NCBI GenBank assembly: GCA_002029975.1 | Contig: LQBE01000014.1 | Coordinates: 47,574-82,475 of the forward strand | Reading direction: 5' to 3' | Length of the DNA stretch: 34,902 nt | From: a delta proteobacterium ML8_F1 | Lineage (GTDB): Bacteria; Bacillota; Clostridia; Peptostreptococcales; Acidaminobacteraceae | In this document: positions 1 to 7,312 of the stretch, piece after piece | How positions within the stretch are numbered: position 1 is the first letter of the stretch | Layout of the letters: every line of letters starts with the position of its first letter | Program-made: the position numbers and the translations under genes | The notes under the pieces: model-generated | Told to the model about the DNA's origin: nothing | The model's input: only the letters and a program-made list of their open reading frames with translations | The model's database searches: none

Positions 1-13
1 GGAGGTTTTTCAT

Positions 14-1066
14 ATGAGGCTGAAAAAACACGGTCTGCTGATGCGTGGAGGCATGACCTTGGGGTTGCTTGTATTGTTGATGGTGGGAGTTTTTCTCGCG
101 GGTTGCACCCAGGAGACTGAAGAGGTGGTGGCGGATCGGACCTACACGATGCTGACCCCGCCGGATCCCAATTCCATCCCCCTGCTGCTTTTGGAACTGT
201 ACCAGGAAGAGATGCTAGAGGAGGGTGTCAGGATTGAAGTCAAGGTGGCTCCGGCGGGTGATCCTGCAGCCATGAGTGCCATGATTTCTGCAAAAGAGGC
301 GGATTTCGCCCTTTTTAATGCCCTGGGTGGTGCCAGGCAGTTTCAAAACGGAGCCGAGGATCTCAGAATGCTGGGAGTGCATATCTGGAAAGGAGTCTAT
401 CTTTTAGCCAGAGAGGGCAGTGATTCCTGGGCGGATTTTGACGGCGTCCAGGGTCTGGCGGTACCCGGTGTCGGCACGACTCCCCACATCATGGCCCAGA
501 AGGCCCTGGTCAAATACGGGGCAGAGCCTCAGTTTGCCGGAATGGGACCCGGTCTGGCCCTGTGGACGGCACTGGGCAGCGAGGACAACGAAATTGAAAT
601 CATCGCAGCGGCTGAACCGGCGGTGACCATGCTTTTAATGCGGCAGCAGTCGGAGGACTGGCCGGTGAAGTATCGCGTGTATTCGGACCTGGCCAGGGAG
701 CTATCGCCGGATACCGGGGAGGTTCCCCTGGGGGCCCTTTTCCTCATCGATCGGGGACTGGCTCAGGATGAAGTCGGTGCCGGTGACATCGAGGTTATCG
801 TGAAAGGATTTGAAGAGGCCATCGGGTTCATGAATGATCCCGCAAACATCGACCGGATCAAGGCTGACCTGCCCGGTCAGTGGCAGCGGATCTTTTCACA
901 GGAATTGCCGCCCCAGATGTTTGTGAATCTGATTCAATCCGGCCGAATCGGGGCTGAATTCAGGCAGGCCGGGGAAATCAAGGAATCCGCCATGAAATTT
1001 TGGCTGGAAGAGTTCAATTTTGAGCTGAGTGACCAGACCTTCTTTTTTGAGGCCGGGAAGCAATGA
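14..1066 (+). CDS. ABC transporter substrate-binding lipoprotein (NitT/TauT, NMT1-like type)
   Basis: This is probably the extracellular solute receptor of the ABC importer encoded by this and the next two genes. The 350-residue product has a lipoprotein signal: charged N-terminus, hydrophobic stretch at about residues 17-30, and a lipobox LAGC with the lipidated Cys near residue 31. The mature part resembles SsuA/NMT1-type receptors, with a segment around VPGVGTTPHIMAQKAL typical of ligand-binding lobe I. A GGAGG ribosome site at 1-5 precedes ATG 14 with good spacing. The stop overlaps the permease start as ATGA (1063-1066), so the genes are translationally coupled. The substrate (sulfonate, pyrimidine precursor or other) cannot be told from sequence. 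The promoter lies outside the window. Confidence 0.85.
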   Translation: MRLKKHGLLMRGGMTLGLLVLLMVGVFLAGCTQETEEVVADRTYTMLTPPDPNSIPLLLLELYQEEMLEEGVRIEVKVAPAGDPAAMSAMISAKEADFALFNALGGARQFQNGAEDLRMLGVHIWKGVYLLAREGSDSWADFDGVQGLAVPGVGTTPHIMAQKALVKYGAEPQFAGMGPGLALWTALGSEDNEIEIIAAAEPAVTMLLMRQQSEDWPVKYRVYSDLARELSPDTGEVPLGALFLIDRGLAQDEVGAGDIEVIVKGFEEAIGFMNDPANIDRIKADLPGQWQRIFSQELPPQMFVNLIQSGRIGAEFRQAGEIKESAMKFWLEEFNFELSDQTFFFEAGKQ

Positions 1067-1806
1067 CCCTCAAGAGTCATTTCACGGGAATTATTGTGGT
1101 AATACTTCTGTGGTGGGTCCTCTCCCTCTTTAACACCGGGGGAGTTTTGCCGGGCCCCCTGAGGGTGATGAAGGCCCTTGTGGTCATTGTGCAGAGCGAG
1201 GGATTCTGGACCAATGTCAGGGATTCTTTCATCAGAGTGTTTCTGGGAACCCTCATTTCTCTTTTTCTGGGAACCCTGCTGGGAGTCATGGGGGGAATGG
1301 TCCGCTTCTTCAGGGAAGCGGTCCACCCGCTCATGGTGATGATGGAAAGCGTGCCTCCCATGGCCTGGATTGTCCTGGCTATTCTCTGGTTCCATATCGG
1401 CCCGGTGCCCAGCGTGGTGGCGGCAGTGGCGAGTGCCACCCCCATTGCCTTTTTCAATACCGTGGAGGGGGTCAAGAACATCAATAGCCATTATGTGGAG
1501 CTGGCAAAAATCTACCATCTGAGTCTTAAAAAAAGGCTGAGGGCGATCTATCTTCCCGGAATCATTCCGGTGATTGTGGCCACCCTGTCGACCAATTTCA
1601 GTCTCAACTGGCGGGTGGTGATTATGGCCGAGGCCCTGAGTGCCTATACCGGTCTTGGACAAGGTCTTTGGGGCACCTATCTCTTCGGTGAAATGGAGAC
1701 TGTCTTTGCTTATGTTGTGGTGATTGCGCTTATGGGTCTCGTTGTTGAATACGGGGTGCTCAACCGGTTCAAGCAGGGACTGGTCAAAAAATATCATTTT
1801 CAATAA
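1063..1806 (+). CDS. ABC transporter permease (SsuC/TauC-like)
   Basis: This is the membrane subunit of the importer. Its 247 residues carry about six hydrophobic segments. The BPD-type EAA loop is seen as VELAKIYHLSLKKRLRAIYLP followed by PGIIPVI at roughly residues 145-170, which is the docking site for the ATPase. It overlaps the receptor gene by 4 bp and is followed 11 bp later by the ATPase gene. Length and topology match SsuC/TauC/ThiX-type permeases. The family is clear, the substrate is not. Confidence 0.88.
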   Translation: MTLKSHFTGIIVVILLWWVLSLFNTGGVLPGPLRVMKALVVIVQSEGFWTNVRDSFIRVFLGTLISLFLGTLLGVMGGMVRFFREAVHPLMVMMESVPPMAWIVLAILWFHIGPVPSVVAAVASATPIAFFNTVEGVKNINSHYVELAKIYHLSLKKRLRAIYLPGIIPVIVATLSTNFSLNWRVVIMAEALSAYTGLGQGLWGTYLFGEMETVFAYVVVIALMGLVVEYGVLNRFKQGLVKKYHFQ

Positions 1807-1817
1807 GGAGCAGCGAT

Positions 1818-2627
1818 ATGAGAGAAAACGCAGGGGTCAAGCCTCTGGTTCGTGTTGATAAAATCAGCAAAGCATTTGGAGCGGCACCCGTATTGGATCA
1901 GATCACTCTCGAGGTCAGGCCGGGTGAAATTCTCTGTCTGCTGGGGGAGAGCGGTTGCGGAAAGTCGACTCTCCTAAGAATTATTGCCGGTCTTGAAAAG
2001 GCGGACAGCGGCCTTAAGGAAGTGAATATTGCCGAGGAGTCCCTGGGATTTGTCTTCCAGGAAGCCCGGCTGCTGCCCTGGCTCACAGTGGGAGAAAACA
2101 TCAAACTCGTTTTGCCGGAGGCAATAGCCGAGAATCAAAAAAACAGGGTGGTGCAGGAAGTCCTTGAAAAAGTCTATCTGCAAGAAAAGTCCGGATGCCA
2201 TCCCGATGAGCTGAGCGGGGGGATGCGGCAGCGGGTGGCCATCGCCAGGGCCATGGCTGTTGATCCCGGTCTGATTCTGATGGACGAGCCCCTGTCAAGT
2301 CTTGATTTTCCCCTCAGGCTCAACCTGATTGGACTCTTGACCGAGCTCTATGAAGGACAGGATCGGGGGGGCATCTATGTGACTCATGATGTCCGGGAGG
2401 CCCTGCTGGTGGCGGACCGGATTCTGATTCTTAAAGACAGGCCCTCCAGGATCTTTGAAGAAATCACCATCGAACTGCCCAGAAAAGAGCGAAGGCTTGA
2501 GATGCACTGCATGGAAAAACTCTACCATCGGATCAACCGTGTTCTCATGGGAGGTCCTGTGGCAGGCCTGCCCAGAAGGTTCCAGAGAATGCAGTACAAA
2601 GGGTCAGAAAAAAACCAACCTCTCTGA
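1818..2627 (+). CDS. ABC transporter ATP-binding protein (SsuB/TauB-like)
   Basis: This ATPase should power the importer at the cytoplasmic face. In 269 residues it has Walker A GESGCGKST (43-51), a Q-loop in VFQEARLLPW, the ABC signature LSGGMRQR (132-139), Walker B LILMDEP (D156, E157) and the switch His in THDVREALL. The stretch between Walker A and the Q-loop is shorter than in most relatives. An AAGGAG site precedes ATG 1818. The stop TGA (2625-2627) sits at the apex of a terminator hairpin shared with the opposing MFS gene. Confidence 0.9.
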   Translation: MRENAGVKPLVRVDKISKAFGAAPVLDQITLEVRPGEILCLLGESGCGKSTLLRIIAGLEKADSGLKEVNIAEESLGFVFQEARLLPWLTVGENIKLVLPEAIAENQKNRVVQEVLEKVYLQEKSGCHPDELSGGMRQRVAIARAMAVDPGLILMDEPLSSLDFPLRLNLIGLLTELYEGQDRGGIYVTHDVREALLVADRILILKDRPSRIFEEITIELPRKERRLEMHCMEKLYHRINRVLMGGPVAGLPRRFQRMQYKGSEKNQPL

Positions 2628-2652
2628 TTAATGCAGAGGGGTTGGTTTTTTT
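2608..2652. terminator. bidirectional intrinsic terminator containing both stop codons
   Basis: A 19-bp stem (arms 2608-2626 and 2634-2652, one G-U pair, A-run at one end and T-run at the other) encloses a 7-nt loop. The stop of the ATPase gene (2625-2627) and the stop of the MFS gene (2628-2630, minus strand) meet at the apex. The A/T tails make it usable in both directions. Confidence 0.9.
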
Positions 2653-3860
2653 AACAGAAGCCCTGCGGTCACCATCACCGCCGTGACCAGGAGGAAGGTC
2701 AGGGTGTATCCGAAAAATTGAATGAAGGTCCCGCCGAGTACGGGAAGAATCACGGCGCCGATGTTCAAGGAACCCCTGATGCCCAGGTATTCCGTGCGAT
2801 GCTCAGGGGGCGAGATATCCAGGAGATAGGGTTCAAAGCCGATGCGCCGGCCGCTTTGGATGAAGCCCATGAAGAGAAAAACCAGGGCAAAGATGTCGGG
2901 TCCCAGCCGGCCCAGAACCAGTGCGGCAACGGGAATCCCACTGCCGATGAAAATGCAGGTTTTCACAATCAGCCTCGAATCGTATCGGCTGGCCATATAG
3001 GTCCAAATGAGATTGGAAAAAATCGTTCCGGTGATCTGGTAAAGCAGATATTTGCCGATGTAGCTGCTGTCCACTCCAAGGGTGTCAATGGCAAAGAACA
3101 TGTAAAAGGGCAGAATCATGATGCTGAAGCTGGCCATGTTCTCCACGAGAATGAAGCGGTTGAAGGTTTTGTCCCTCCGAAGGTAGTCCGGGACTTTTTT
3201 CAAGTAATCGGTGAAGCTCAGGAGGTTTTCCCTTGGAACGGCTTCCCCGGGTTCCCGGATAAAGTAAAAACCCAGGGATGCGATGGTGAGTCCGATGAAA
3301 CCAATGACCAGGGTCAGACTGTAGTTGGCGGGAAAGCTGAGATTTGAAAAGGAGAAGATTCTGCTGATGAGAAGTCCGCCGCCAAAGGCGGCGACACTGG
3401 AAAAAAACTGTTTGACGGCGTAGAGCCGGGTGCGCTCTCTTGAGGGCAGGACCTTGCCCATGATATCGGCATAGACGATGCCGGCAAAGCCCCCGCTGAC
3501 GGAAAACATGAAGACCCACAGAAAAAAACTGGCGATGACCACTCCGGGGCTTTTAAGTCCGAAATAGAAGGTGAAAACCGCCATGCCCAGAAAGGCCAGG
3601 GCCCTGAGATAGATTCCCAGCAGCAGAAATTTCTTTTTGTAGGTATGGGCTTTAAGATAATGGGAGAAAACCAGATTGAAAATCAGGGGGGCCCCCAGCA
3701 TGATGGAATAGAGCAGGCCGAAGATGATTTTGGATTCCGTCAGGGCGGAAACCAGGGCAGGGAAGACTGTATTGTAATCCAGCATGGACATGGTCAGGGC
3801 TAAAAAGACCCCGTGCCAGATAAAGACCGTGTAGATGGTTCGAGTGCTTTGCTGTGTCAT
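2628..3860 (-). CDS. MFS transporter
   Basis: This is a 410-residue polytopic membrane protein with about 12 hydrophobic segments, the usual major facilitator size. The loop after TM2 (FSHYLKAHTYKKKF) and the second-half loop YMASRYDSRLIVKT resemble the MFS inter-helix motif in placement. A GGAGGTC site precedes the ATG (3858-3860). It is transcribed away from the cupin gene and toward the ABC importer, sharing its terminator. Nothing in the sequence identifies the substrate or direction of transport. Confidence 0.85.
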   Translation of the reverse strand: MTQQSTRTIYTVFIWHGVFLALTMSMLDYNTVFPALVSALTESKIIFGLLYSIMLGAPLIFNLVFSHYLKAHTYKKKFLLLGIYLRALAFLGMAVFTFYFGLKSPGVVIASFFLWVFMFSVSGGFAGIVYADIMGKVLPSRERTRLYAVKQFFSSVAAFGGGLLISRIFSFSNLSFPANYSLTLVIGFIGLTIASLGFYFIREPGEAVPRENLLSFTDYLKKVPDYLRRDKTFNRFILVENMASFSIMILPFYMFFAIDTLGVDSSYIGKYLLYQITGTIFSNLIWTYMASRYDSRLIVKTCIFIGSGIPVAALVLGRLGPDIFALVFLFMGFIQSGRRIGFEPYLLDISPPEHRTEYLGIRGSLNIGAVILPVLGGTFIQFFGYTLTFLLVTAVMVTAGLLLKKPTPLH

Positions 3861-3898
3861 TGATCAGACCTCCAGGAAGCGAATTGAATCTGAAAATC

Positions 3899-3957
3899 AT
3901 TATATAGCAAGTGGAGGGAATATTAAAGTGTTTCGATTTTTCTCCCGGGGATATAAT
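3899..3957. promoter_or_regulatory. divergent promoter region, MFS gene and cupin gene
   Basis: A minus-strand TATAAT (reading of 3899-3904), with TTTAAT 17 bp behind it, faces the MFS gene. A plus-strand TATAAT at 3952-3957 lies ahead of the cupin gene, but its -35 is poor. These are sequence matches only. Confidence 0.45.
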
Positions 3958-3979
3958 TCAAATGAAAAGGAGGATCACA

Positions 3980-4522
3980 ATGGATTATATCATTGCACAA
4001 ATCGAAAATTTGTATCAGGTGATTCAACTCAAGGAATTCAGGAAGACTCCGGGGGTTTCCTTTGACGTCATGACCAAGACCATGGTGCCCCGGGTGGATG
4101 CCATCGACCGGGTGATTCACGATGCCGGCGCCCTCTCTCCCGGGCCCGTGGGGGAGGTGGCAAGGCCCTGGTACATGCACACCCACCAGGCGGACAATCT
4201 CTTTGTCCTCTATGGCCAGCGGACGATTGAAATCTACACACCGGCCCATGGCAGGGTGGAGACCTTTGAGGTGACTCCGGAATATGTCGACCACAACGGC
4301 AGGAGACTGTATACCGGGGCGGCGGTCCTGGTTTGGCCCGTCGGGGTTTTTCATCGGATCCAAAGCGGGGCCGGGGGTTCGGCCTCCATCAATCTGGCCA
4401 CCCACTATGAGGGATTCAATATTGAAACCAATTTCAACATCTACGACCTGGACACGGCGACAGGGGAATACCGGCTGATTAGAGAGGGTTTCAAAGACCA
4501 GAAAACAGGGGAGGGACAATGA
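3980..4522 (+). CDS. cupin-fold protein
   Basis: This is a 180-residue protein with a cupin core. Motif 1 is seen as MHTHQADNLFVLYGQ, with two His and an Asp where the consensus has Glu. The second motif is VWPVGVFHRIQSG. The arrangement would allow metal binding, but no substrate can be inferred. An in-frame upstream ATG exists at 3911, but the AAAAGGAGG site at 3966-3974 points to ATG 3980. Its last bases overlap the start of the DUF2177 gene as ATGA, so the two are probably co-translated. Confidence 0.7.
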   Translation: MDYIIAQIENLYQVIQLKEFRKTPGVSFDVMTKTMVPRVDAIDRVIHDAGALSPGPVGEVARPWYMHTHQADNLFVLYGQRTIEIYTPAHGRVETFEVTPEYVDHNGRRLYTGAAVLVWPVGVFHRIQSGAGGSASINLATHYEGFNIETNFNIYDLDTATGEYRLIREGFKDQKTGEGQ

Positions 4523-4923
4523 TGATCAAATATCTCGTATATTTTGCCGTGACCTTTGCAGTGTTCATGGCTATCGATCTTATCTGGCTGGGAGTGGTGG
4601 CTAAAAATCTCTATCAGGAGTATCTGGGTTACATCATGGCCAAGGAGGTCAACTGGGCCGCGGCGGTGATTTTCTACGTCATTTTTATTATAGGGGCCCT
4701 CTACTTTGTCATTGTACCGGCGCTCGGCAGCGGGGATGTCACCCGGCTGGTGATTTCAGCCATGCTCTACGGCTTTGTGACCTATGCCACCTACGATCTG
4801 ACCAATCTGGCGACCCTGGCAGACTGGCCCCTGAAAATCACGGTGATTGACCTCATCTGGGGAACCAGTCTCAGTACGCTGACCTCCGTAATCAGTTATT
4901 TTATCCTCTGGAGGCTGTTTTAG
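4519..4923 (+). CDS. DUF2177 family integral membrane protein
   Basis: This 134-residue protein has four hydrophobic segments and the pattern of the DUF2177 family: the N-terminal segment ends in DLIWLGVVAKNLYQ, and later come YATYDLTNLATL and VIDLIWG. The function of the family is unknown. It overlaps the cupin gene by 4 bp. ATG codons occur in tandem at 4519 and 4522, and either could start the protein behind the GGGGAGGGA site. The polarity and the repeated D-L-x-W motifs suggest an internally duplicated membrane fold, which is an inference. Confidence 0.82.
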   Translation: MMIKYLVYFAVTFAVFMAIDLIWLGVVAKNLYQEYLGYIMAKEVNWAAAVIFYVIFIIGALYFVIVPALGSGDVTRLVISAMLYGFVTYATYDLTNLATLADWPLKITVIDLIWGTSLSTLTSVISYFILWRLF

Positions 4924-4983
4924 CCCTTTTTCTGGAGGTATTTGTGTTAGAATATAGGGAGAAATGCACTCAAAGGAGAACTG

Positions 4984-5418
4984 ATGGTGGGAATTGTTTT
5001 TGCTTTAATAGCCGGTGTGTTTGTTGCGATACAGTCCGTCTTCAACGCACGGGTCAGTGAACACGTAGGGCTCTGGGGAACGACGGTGATTGTCCACGGT
5101 ATCGGACTTGTTTTTTCTCTGGCCATGATTCTCCTTGCGGGAGAATTTACAGGGCTGGGGGAATGGTCCCAGATCAACCGGCTCTATCTCCTGGGGGGAG
5201 CCTTCGGCATGGTGATTGTCTACAGTGCGACAAGGAGTGTCATCCTTGTGGGGCCCACTCTGGCCATCGCTGTCTTGATTGTCACCCAACTGGCGGTGGC
5301 CATGCTGGTGGACGCCAATGGCTGGTTCGGGGTGGACAGGCTTTCGCTGCACTGGAGCAAACCCCTGGGGATACTGATTATGATTATCGGCATTGTCATC
5401 TTTAAATGGAGGGGGTAG
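4984..5418 (+). CDS. DMT-superfamily (YdcZ/DUF606-like) membrane protein
   Basis: The 144-residue hydrophobic protein has four to five membrane segments. The opening resembles YdcZ proteins (IAGVFVAIQSVFNARVSEH). Members are about half the length of full EamA transporters and usually act as dimers or in pairs. An AAAGGAG site at 4973-4979 precedes ATG 4984. The nitroreductase ribosome site lies inside its last codons, so the two genes are coupled. Substrate is unknown. Confidence 0.78.
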   Translation: MVGIVFALIAGVFVAIQSVFNARVSEHVGLWGTTVIVHGIGLVFSLAMILLAGEFTGLGEWSQINRLYLLGGAFGMVIVYSATRSVILVGPTLAIAVLIVTQLAVAMLVDANGWFGVDRLSLHWSKPLGILIMIIGIVIFKWRG

Positions 5419-5423
5419 AGGGA

Positions 5424-6002
5424 GTGGATTTAAAGGAATTGGTACAGAAGAACCGGACCTACCGCAGGTTCTATGAAGAGGTCGGGATTCCCGACAGCGA
5501 TTTGAGGGATATGATTGACCTGGCAAGACTTTCGGCATCGGGGAGCAATAAACAGGCCTTGAAGTACTTCCTGGTGACCTCCCCGGAAGGCAAATCCAGG
5601 GTGTTTGACAATATTCACTGGGCCGCCTATCTCAAAGACTGGGCGGGCCCTGGAGAGGGAGAACGCCCCTCAAGCTACATCATCATGGTCCTGGATCGAA
5701 GCATCGCCGGGCAGTGCTACTGGGACCATGGGATTGCAGCCCAGAGCATTCTCCTTGGAGCCACTGAAAAAGGCTATGGGGGCTGCATGTTCGCTTCCTT
5801 CAATGCTTCAAGATTAAGCGCGGCCCTCGAAATACCGGCAGAGTACCAGATGCTCATGGTGATTGCCCTGGGCAAGCCCAAAGAGGTGGTGGTCATCGAG
5901 GCCGTGAAGGATGCCGCATCCACGGAATACTACCGGGATGAAGCGGGAATCCACCACGTCCCCAAGCGCAGCCTCGAGGAACTGATTGTCAAGACCATTT
6001 GA
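5424..6002 (+). CDS. nitroreductase family protein (GTG start)
   Basis: This is an FMN-dependent NAD(P)H oxidoreductase-like protein of about 192 residues. The N-terminus LVQKNRTYRRF matches the phosphate-binding Arg region of nitroreductases, and SASGSNKQALKYF the FMN contact segment. GATEKGYGGCMF and VIALGKPKE are the usual C-terminal motifs. An ATG at 5406 would place the start inside the previous gene, but the GGAGGGGG at 5408-5415 lies 8 nt before GTG 5424, which also gives the normal family N-terminus, so I choose GTG. Physiological substrate unknown. Confidence 0.85.
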   Translation: MDLKELVQKNRTYRRFYEEVGIPDSDLRDMIDLARLSASGSNKQALKYFLVTSPEGKSRVFDNIHWAAYLKDWAGPGEGERPSSYIIMVLDRSIAGQCYWDHGIAAQSILLGATEKGYGGCMFASFNASRLSAALEIPAEYQMLMVIALGKPKEVVVIEAVKDAASTEYYRDEAGIHHVPKRSLEELIVKTI

Positions 6003-6011
6003 GAGATTCAC

Positions 6012-6043
6012 AAGAAGGGGACCCTGGAGACAGGGTCTTTCTT
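6012..6043 (+). terminator. intrinsic terminator after nitroreductase gene
   Basis: GACCCTG (6020-6026) pairs with CAGGGTC (6031-6037) around a GAGA tetraloop, followed by TTTCTTATT. Confidence 0.75.
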
Positions 6044-6044
6044 A

Positions 6045-6073
6045 TTGACGTGATAATGGTTATCAATTGAATC
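6045..6073 (+). promoter_or_regulatory. candidate operator/promoter of the NifX-ferredoxin pair
   Basis: A perfect 15-bp dyad, TGATAATGGTTATCA (6051-6065), directly follows TTGACG (6045-6050), a good -35 match. The -10 at the expected distance (6068-6073) is weak, which would fit an activated or repressed promoter. The dyad resembles half of a Fur-type box. No footprint-level claim can be made. Confidence 0.5.
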
Positions 6074-6139
6074 CTTTGTGATTACAGTCAGGGTGAAAAA
6101 TGTTAAGGTAAAACAGATAGCAGTTTAAGGAGGGGTACT

Positions 6140-6526
6140 ATGATTATTGCTTGTGCCACAGATGACGGAACCCACTTCATGGATCGTCACTTCGGTGATG
6201 CCTTGTATTACGATCTTTATGAACTGAGTGCCGGGGGCTTTCATTTTCTAGAGCGCATAGACAACACCACTGAGGAAGAGGAAGGCCATGCGGATCCCAA
6301 AAAAGCCAGGGGAATCGTCAATCTGCTCAAGGAACGGGGAGTGGAAGCCGGCCTGACCAAGGTCTTCGGACCCAATATCAAGCGAATCAAAAAACAGATT
6401 CTACCCATTTTGATTTCTGAGGAAGTCATTGAGGCGGGACTTGAAAAGGTCATGAAGAATTACGACACCGCCATAGGCCAGCTGCTGTTGTGCGAAGATA
6501 GAGAGCATCTTGATTTGAGGAGGTAA
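6140..6526 (+). CDS. NifX/NafY-type dinitrogenase cofactor-domain protein
   Basis: The 128-residue protein matches the dinitrogenase iron-molybdenum cofactor biosynthesis fold: start MIIACATDDG, the DRHFGDA segment, and the LLKERGVEAGLTKVFGPN segment. Stand-alone members occur widely in anaerobes lacking nitrogenase and are thought to bind Fe-S or metal clusters, so nitrogen fixation should not be inferred. An AAGGAGGGG site precedes the ATG. A ferredoxin gene follows after 5 bp, consistent with a shared metal-cluster role. A dyad sits upstream of the pair. Confidence 0.8.
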   Translation: MIIACATDDGTHFMDRHFGDALYYDLYELSAGGFHFLERIDNTTEEEEGHADPKKARGIVNLLKERGVEAGLTKVFGPNIKRIKKQILPILISEEVIEAGLEKVMKNYDTAIGQLLLCEDREHLDLRR

Positions 6527-6531
6527 GCCAT

Positions 6532-6891
6532 TTGTTTGGAAGCAATCGAAAAGGATCGGGAATGGGAAGAAACCGACAGAATGCCGGACTGGGCCAGGGG
6601 GGCAGCTGTGTGTGTCCTGTCTGCCACACCAGGGTGGCCCATCGACAGGGAACCCCCTGCTATGAAATGACCTGTCCCGACTGTGGGGCTCCGCTGAGCC
6701 GGGAAGGGCTTGAAAGTACCCAGGCCAGACCCAGGGTCTTTGACAAGGTCTGTGTGGGTTGTGAAAAATGTGTCGGGGCCTGTCCCTTTGGCGCCATTGC
6801 CATGGTGGGGGACAAGGCCAGAATTGATCCGACGCGCTGCACCAACTGCCGAAAATGCATTGCCGTGTGTCCCGTCGGTGCCATCCGATAA
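6532..6891 (+). CDS. 4Fe-4S double-cluster ferredoxin with zinc-ribbon-like N-terminus (TTG start)
   Basis: The 119-residue protein has two parts. The first carries two CxxC pairs (CPVCHT and CPDCGA), which look like a zinc ribbon or rubredoxin-like knuckle. The second has two ferredoxin motifs, CVGCEKCVGACP and CTNCRKCIAVCP, for two [4Fe-4S] clusters. Translation should start at TTG 6532, since AGGAGG at 6518-6523 is 8 nt upstream and no ATG is placed as well. It directly follows the NifX-like gene, and its stop codon forms the base of a terminator stem. Confidence 0.82.
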   Translation: MFGSNRKGSGMGRNRQNAGLGQGGSCVCPVCHTRVAHRQGTPCYEMTCPDCGAPLSREGLESTQARPRVFDKVCVGCEKCVGACPFGAIAMVGDKARIDPTRCTNCRKCIAVCPVGAIR

Positions 6892-6918
6892 TCTCTTGTC
6901 AAAAGAGATTATTTTTTT
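6888..6918 (+). terminator. intrinsic terminator after ferredoxin gene
   Basis: TAATCTCTT (6889-6897) pairs with AAGAGATTA (6903-6911), followed by a T-run. The gene's TAA stop is the first three bases of the stem. Confidence 0.88.
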
Positions 6919-6926
6919 GTTTTCTA

Positions 6927-6979
6927 TTGACACAAAAGTATCAATCCTGTAATATTAGCATATAAGTAAAAACTAATAT
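6927..6979 (+). promoter_or_regulatory. promoter and candidate ArsR operator
   Basis: TTGACA (6927-6932) and TAATAT (6950-6955) are spaced 17 bp, a near-consensus sigma-A promoter. An inverted repeat, ATATTAG (6952-6958) and CTAATAT (6973-6979), overlaps the -10 and the likely start of transcription, where an ArsR-type repressor would be expected to bind. Confidence 0.75.
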
Positions 6980-6996
6980 ACTAATGAGGTGATTTA

Positions 6997-7311
6997 ATGG
7001 AACGGGACACCTTCCTCATCGAAATGTACAAGGCCCTGGGACATCCCATCCGGCTTGAAATCGTCAGAATTCTCAAAGAAGGCCCCCTGTGCGTCTGTGA
7101 TATTCTGCCCAGACTGGATTCCGAGCAATCCAATGCCTCCCAGCATTTTTCGGTCCTGAAAAACGCCGGTATCGTCAAACGCTATCGAAAGGGGAGCCAG
7201 ATGATGTATGAGGTGGTTGATCCGCTGGTCTATCAACTTCTCAGTCTCAGTGAAACGCTGCTCAAGAACCGTCTTGACAGGACGCGCGAAGCCCTGTCAA
7301 AGGAGGGATGA
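6997..7311 (+). CDS. ArsR-family metalloregulator
   Basis: This 104-residue winged-helix regulator has the ArsR helix-turn-helix region (SEQSNASQHFSVLKNAGIV) and the metal motif LCVCDIL with Cys32 and Cys34, as used by ArsR proteins to sense As(III)/Sb(III). It is likely to repress its own operon through the dyad overlapping the promoter. The permease and a thioredoxin-like gene follow, consistent with a thiophilic metalloid or organoarsenical response. The exact inducer is an inference. Confidence 0.88.
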   Translation: MERDTFLIEMYKALGHPIRLEIVRILKEGPLCVCDILPRLDSEQSNASQHFSVLKNAGIVKRYRKGSQMMYEVVDPLVYQLLSLSETLLKNRLDRTREALSKEG

Positions 7312-7312
7312 C

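Noticed and set aside
3911-3979. Upstream in-frame ATG 3911 for the cupin gene
   Set aside because: It would include the -10 region and the strong ribosome site, and the added residues match nothing typical of the family.
6140-6891. Evidence of nitrogen fixation from the NifX-like gene
   Set aside because: NifX/NafY domains are common in non-fixing anaerobes, and no nif structural or assembly gene is in the window.
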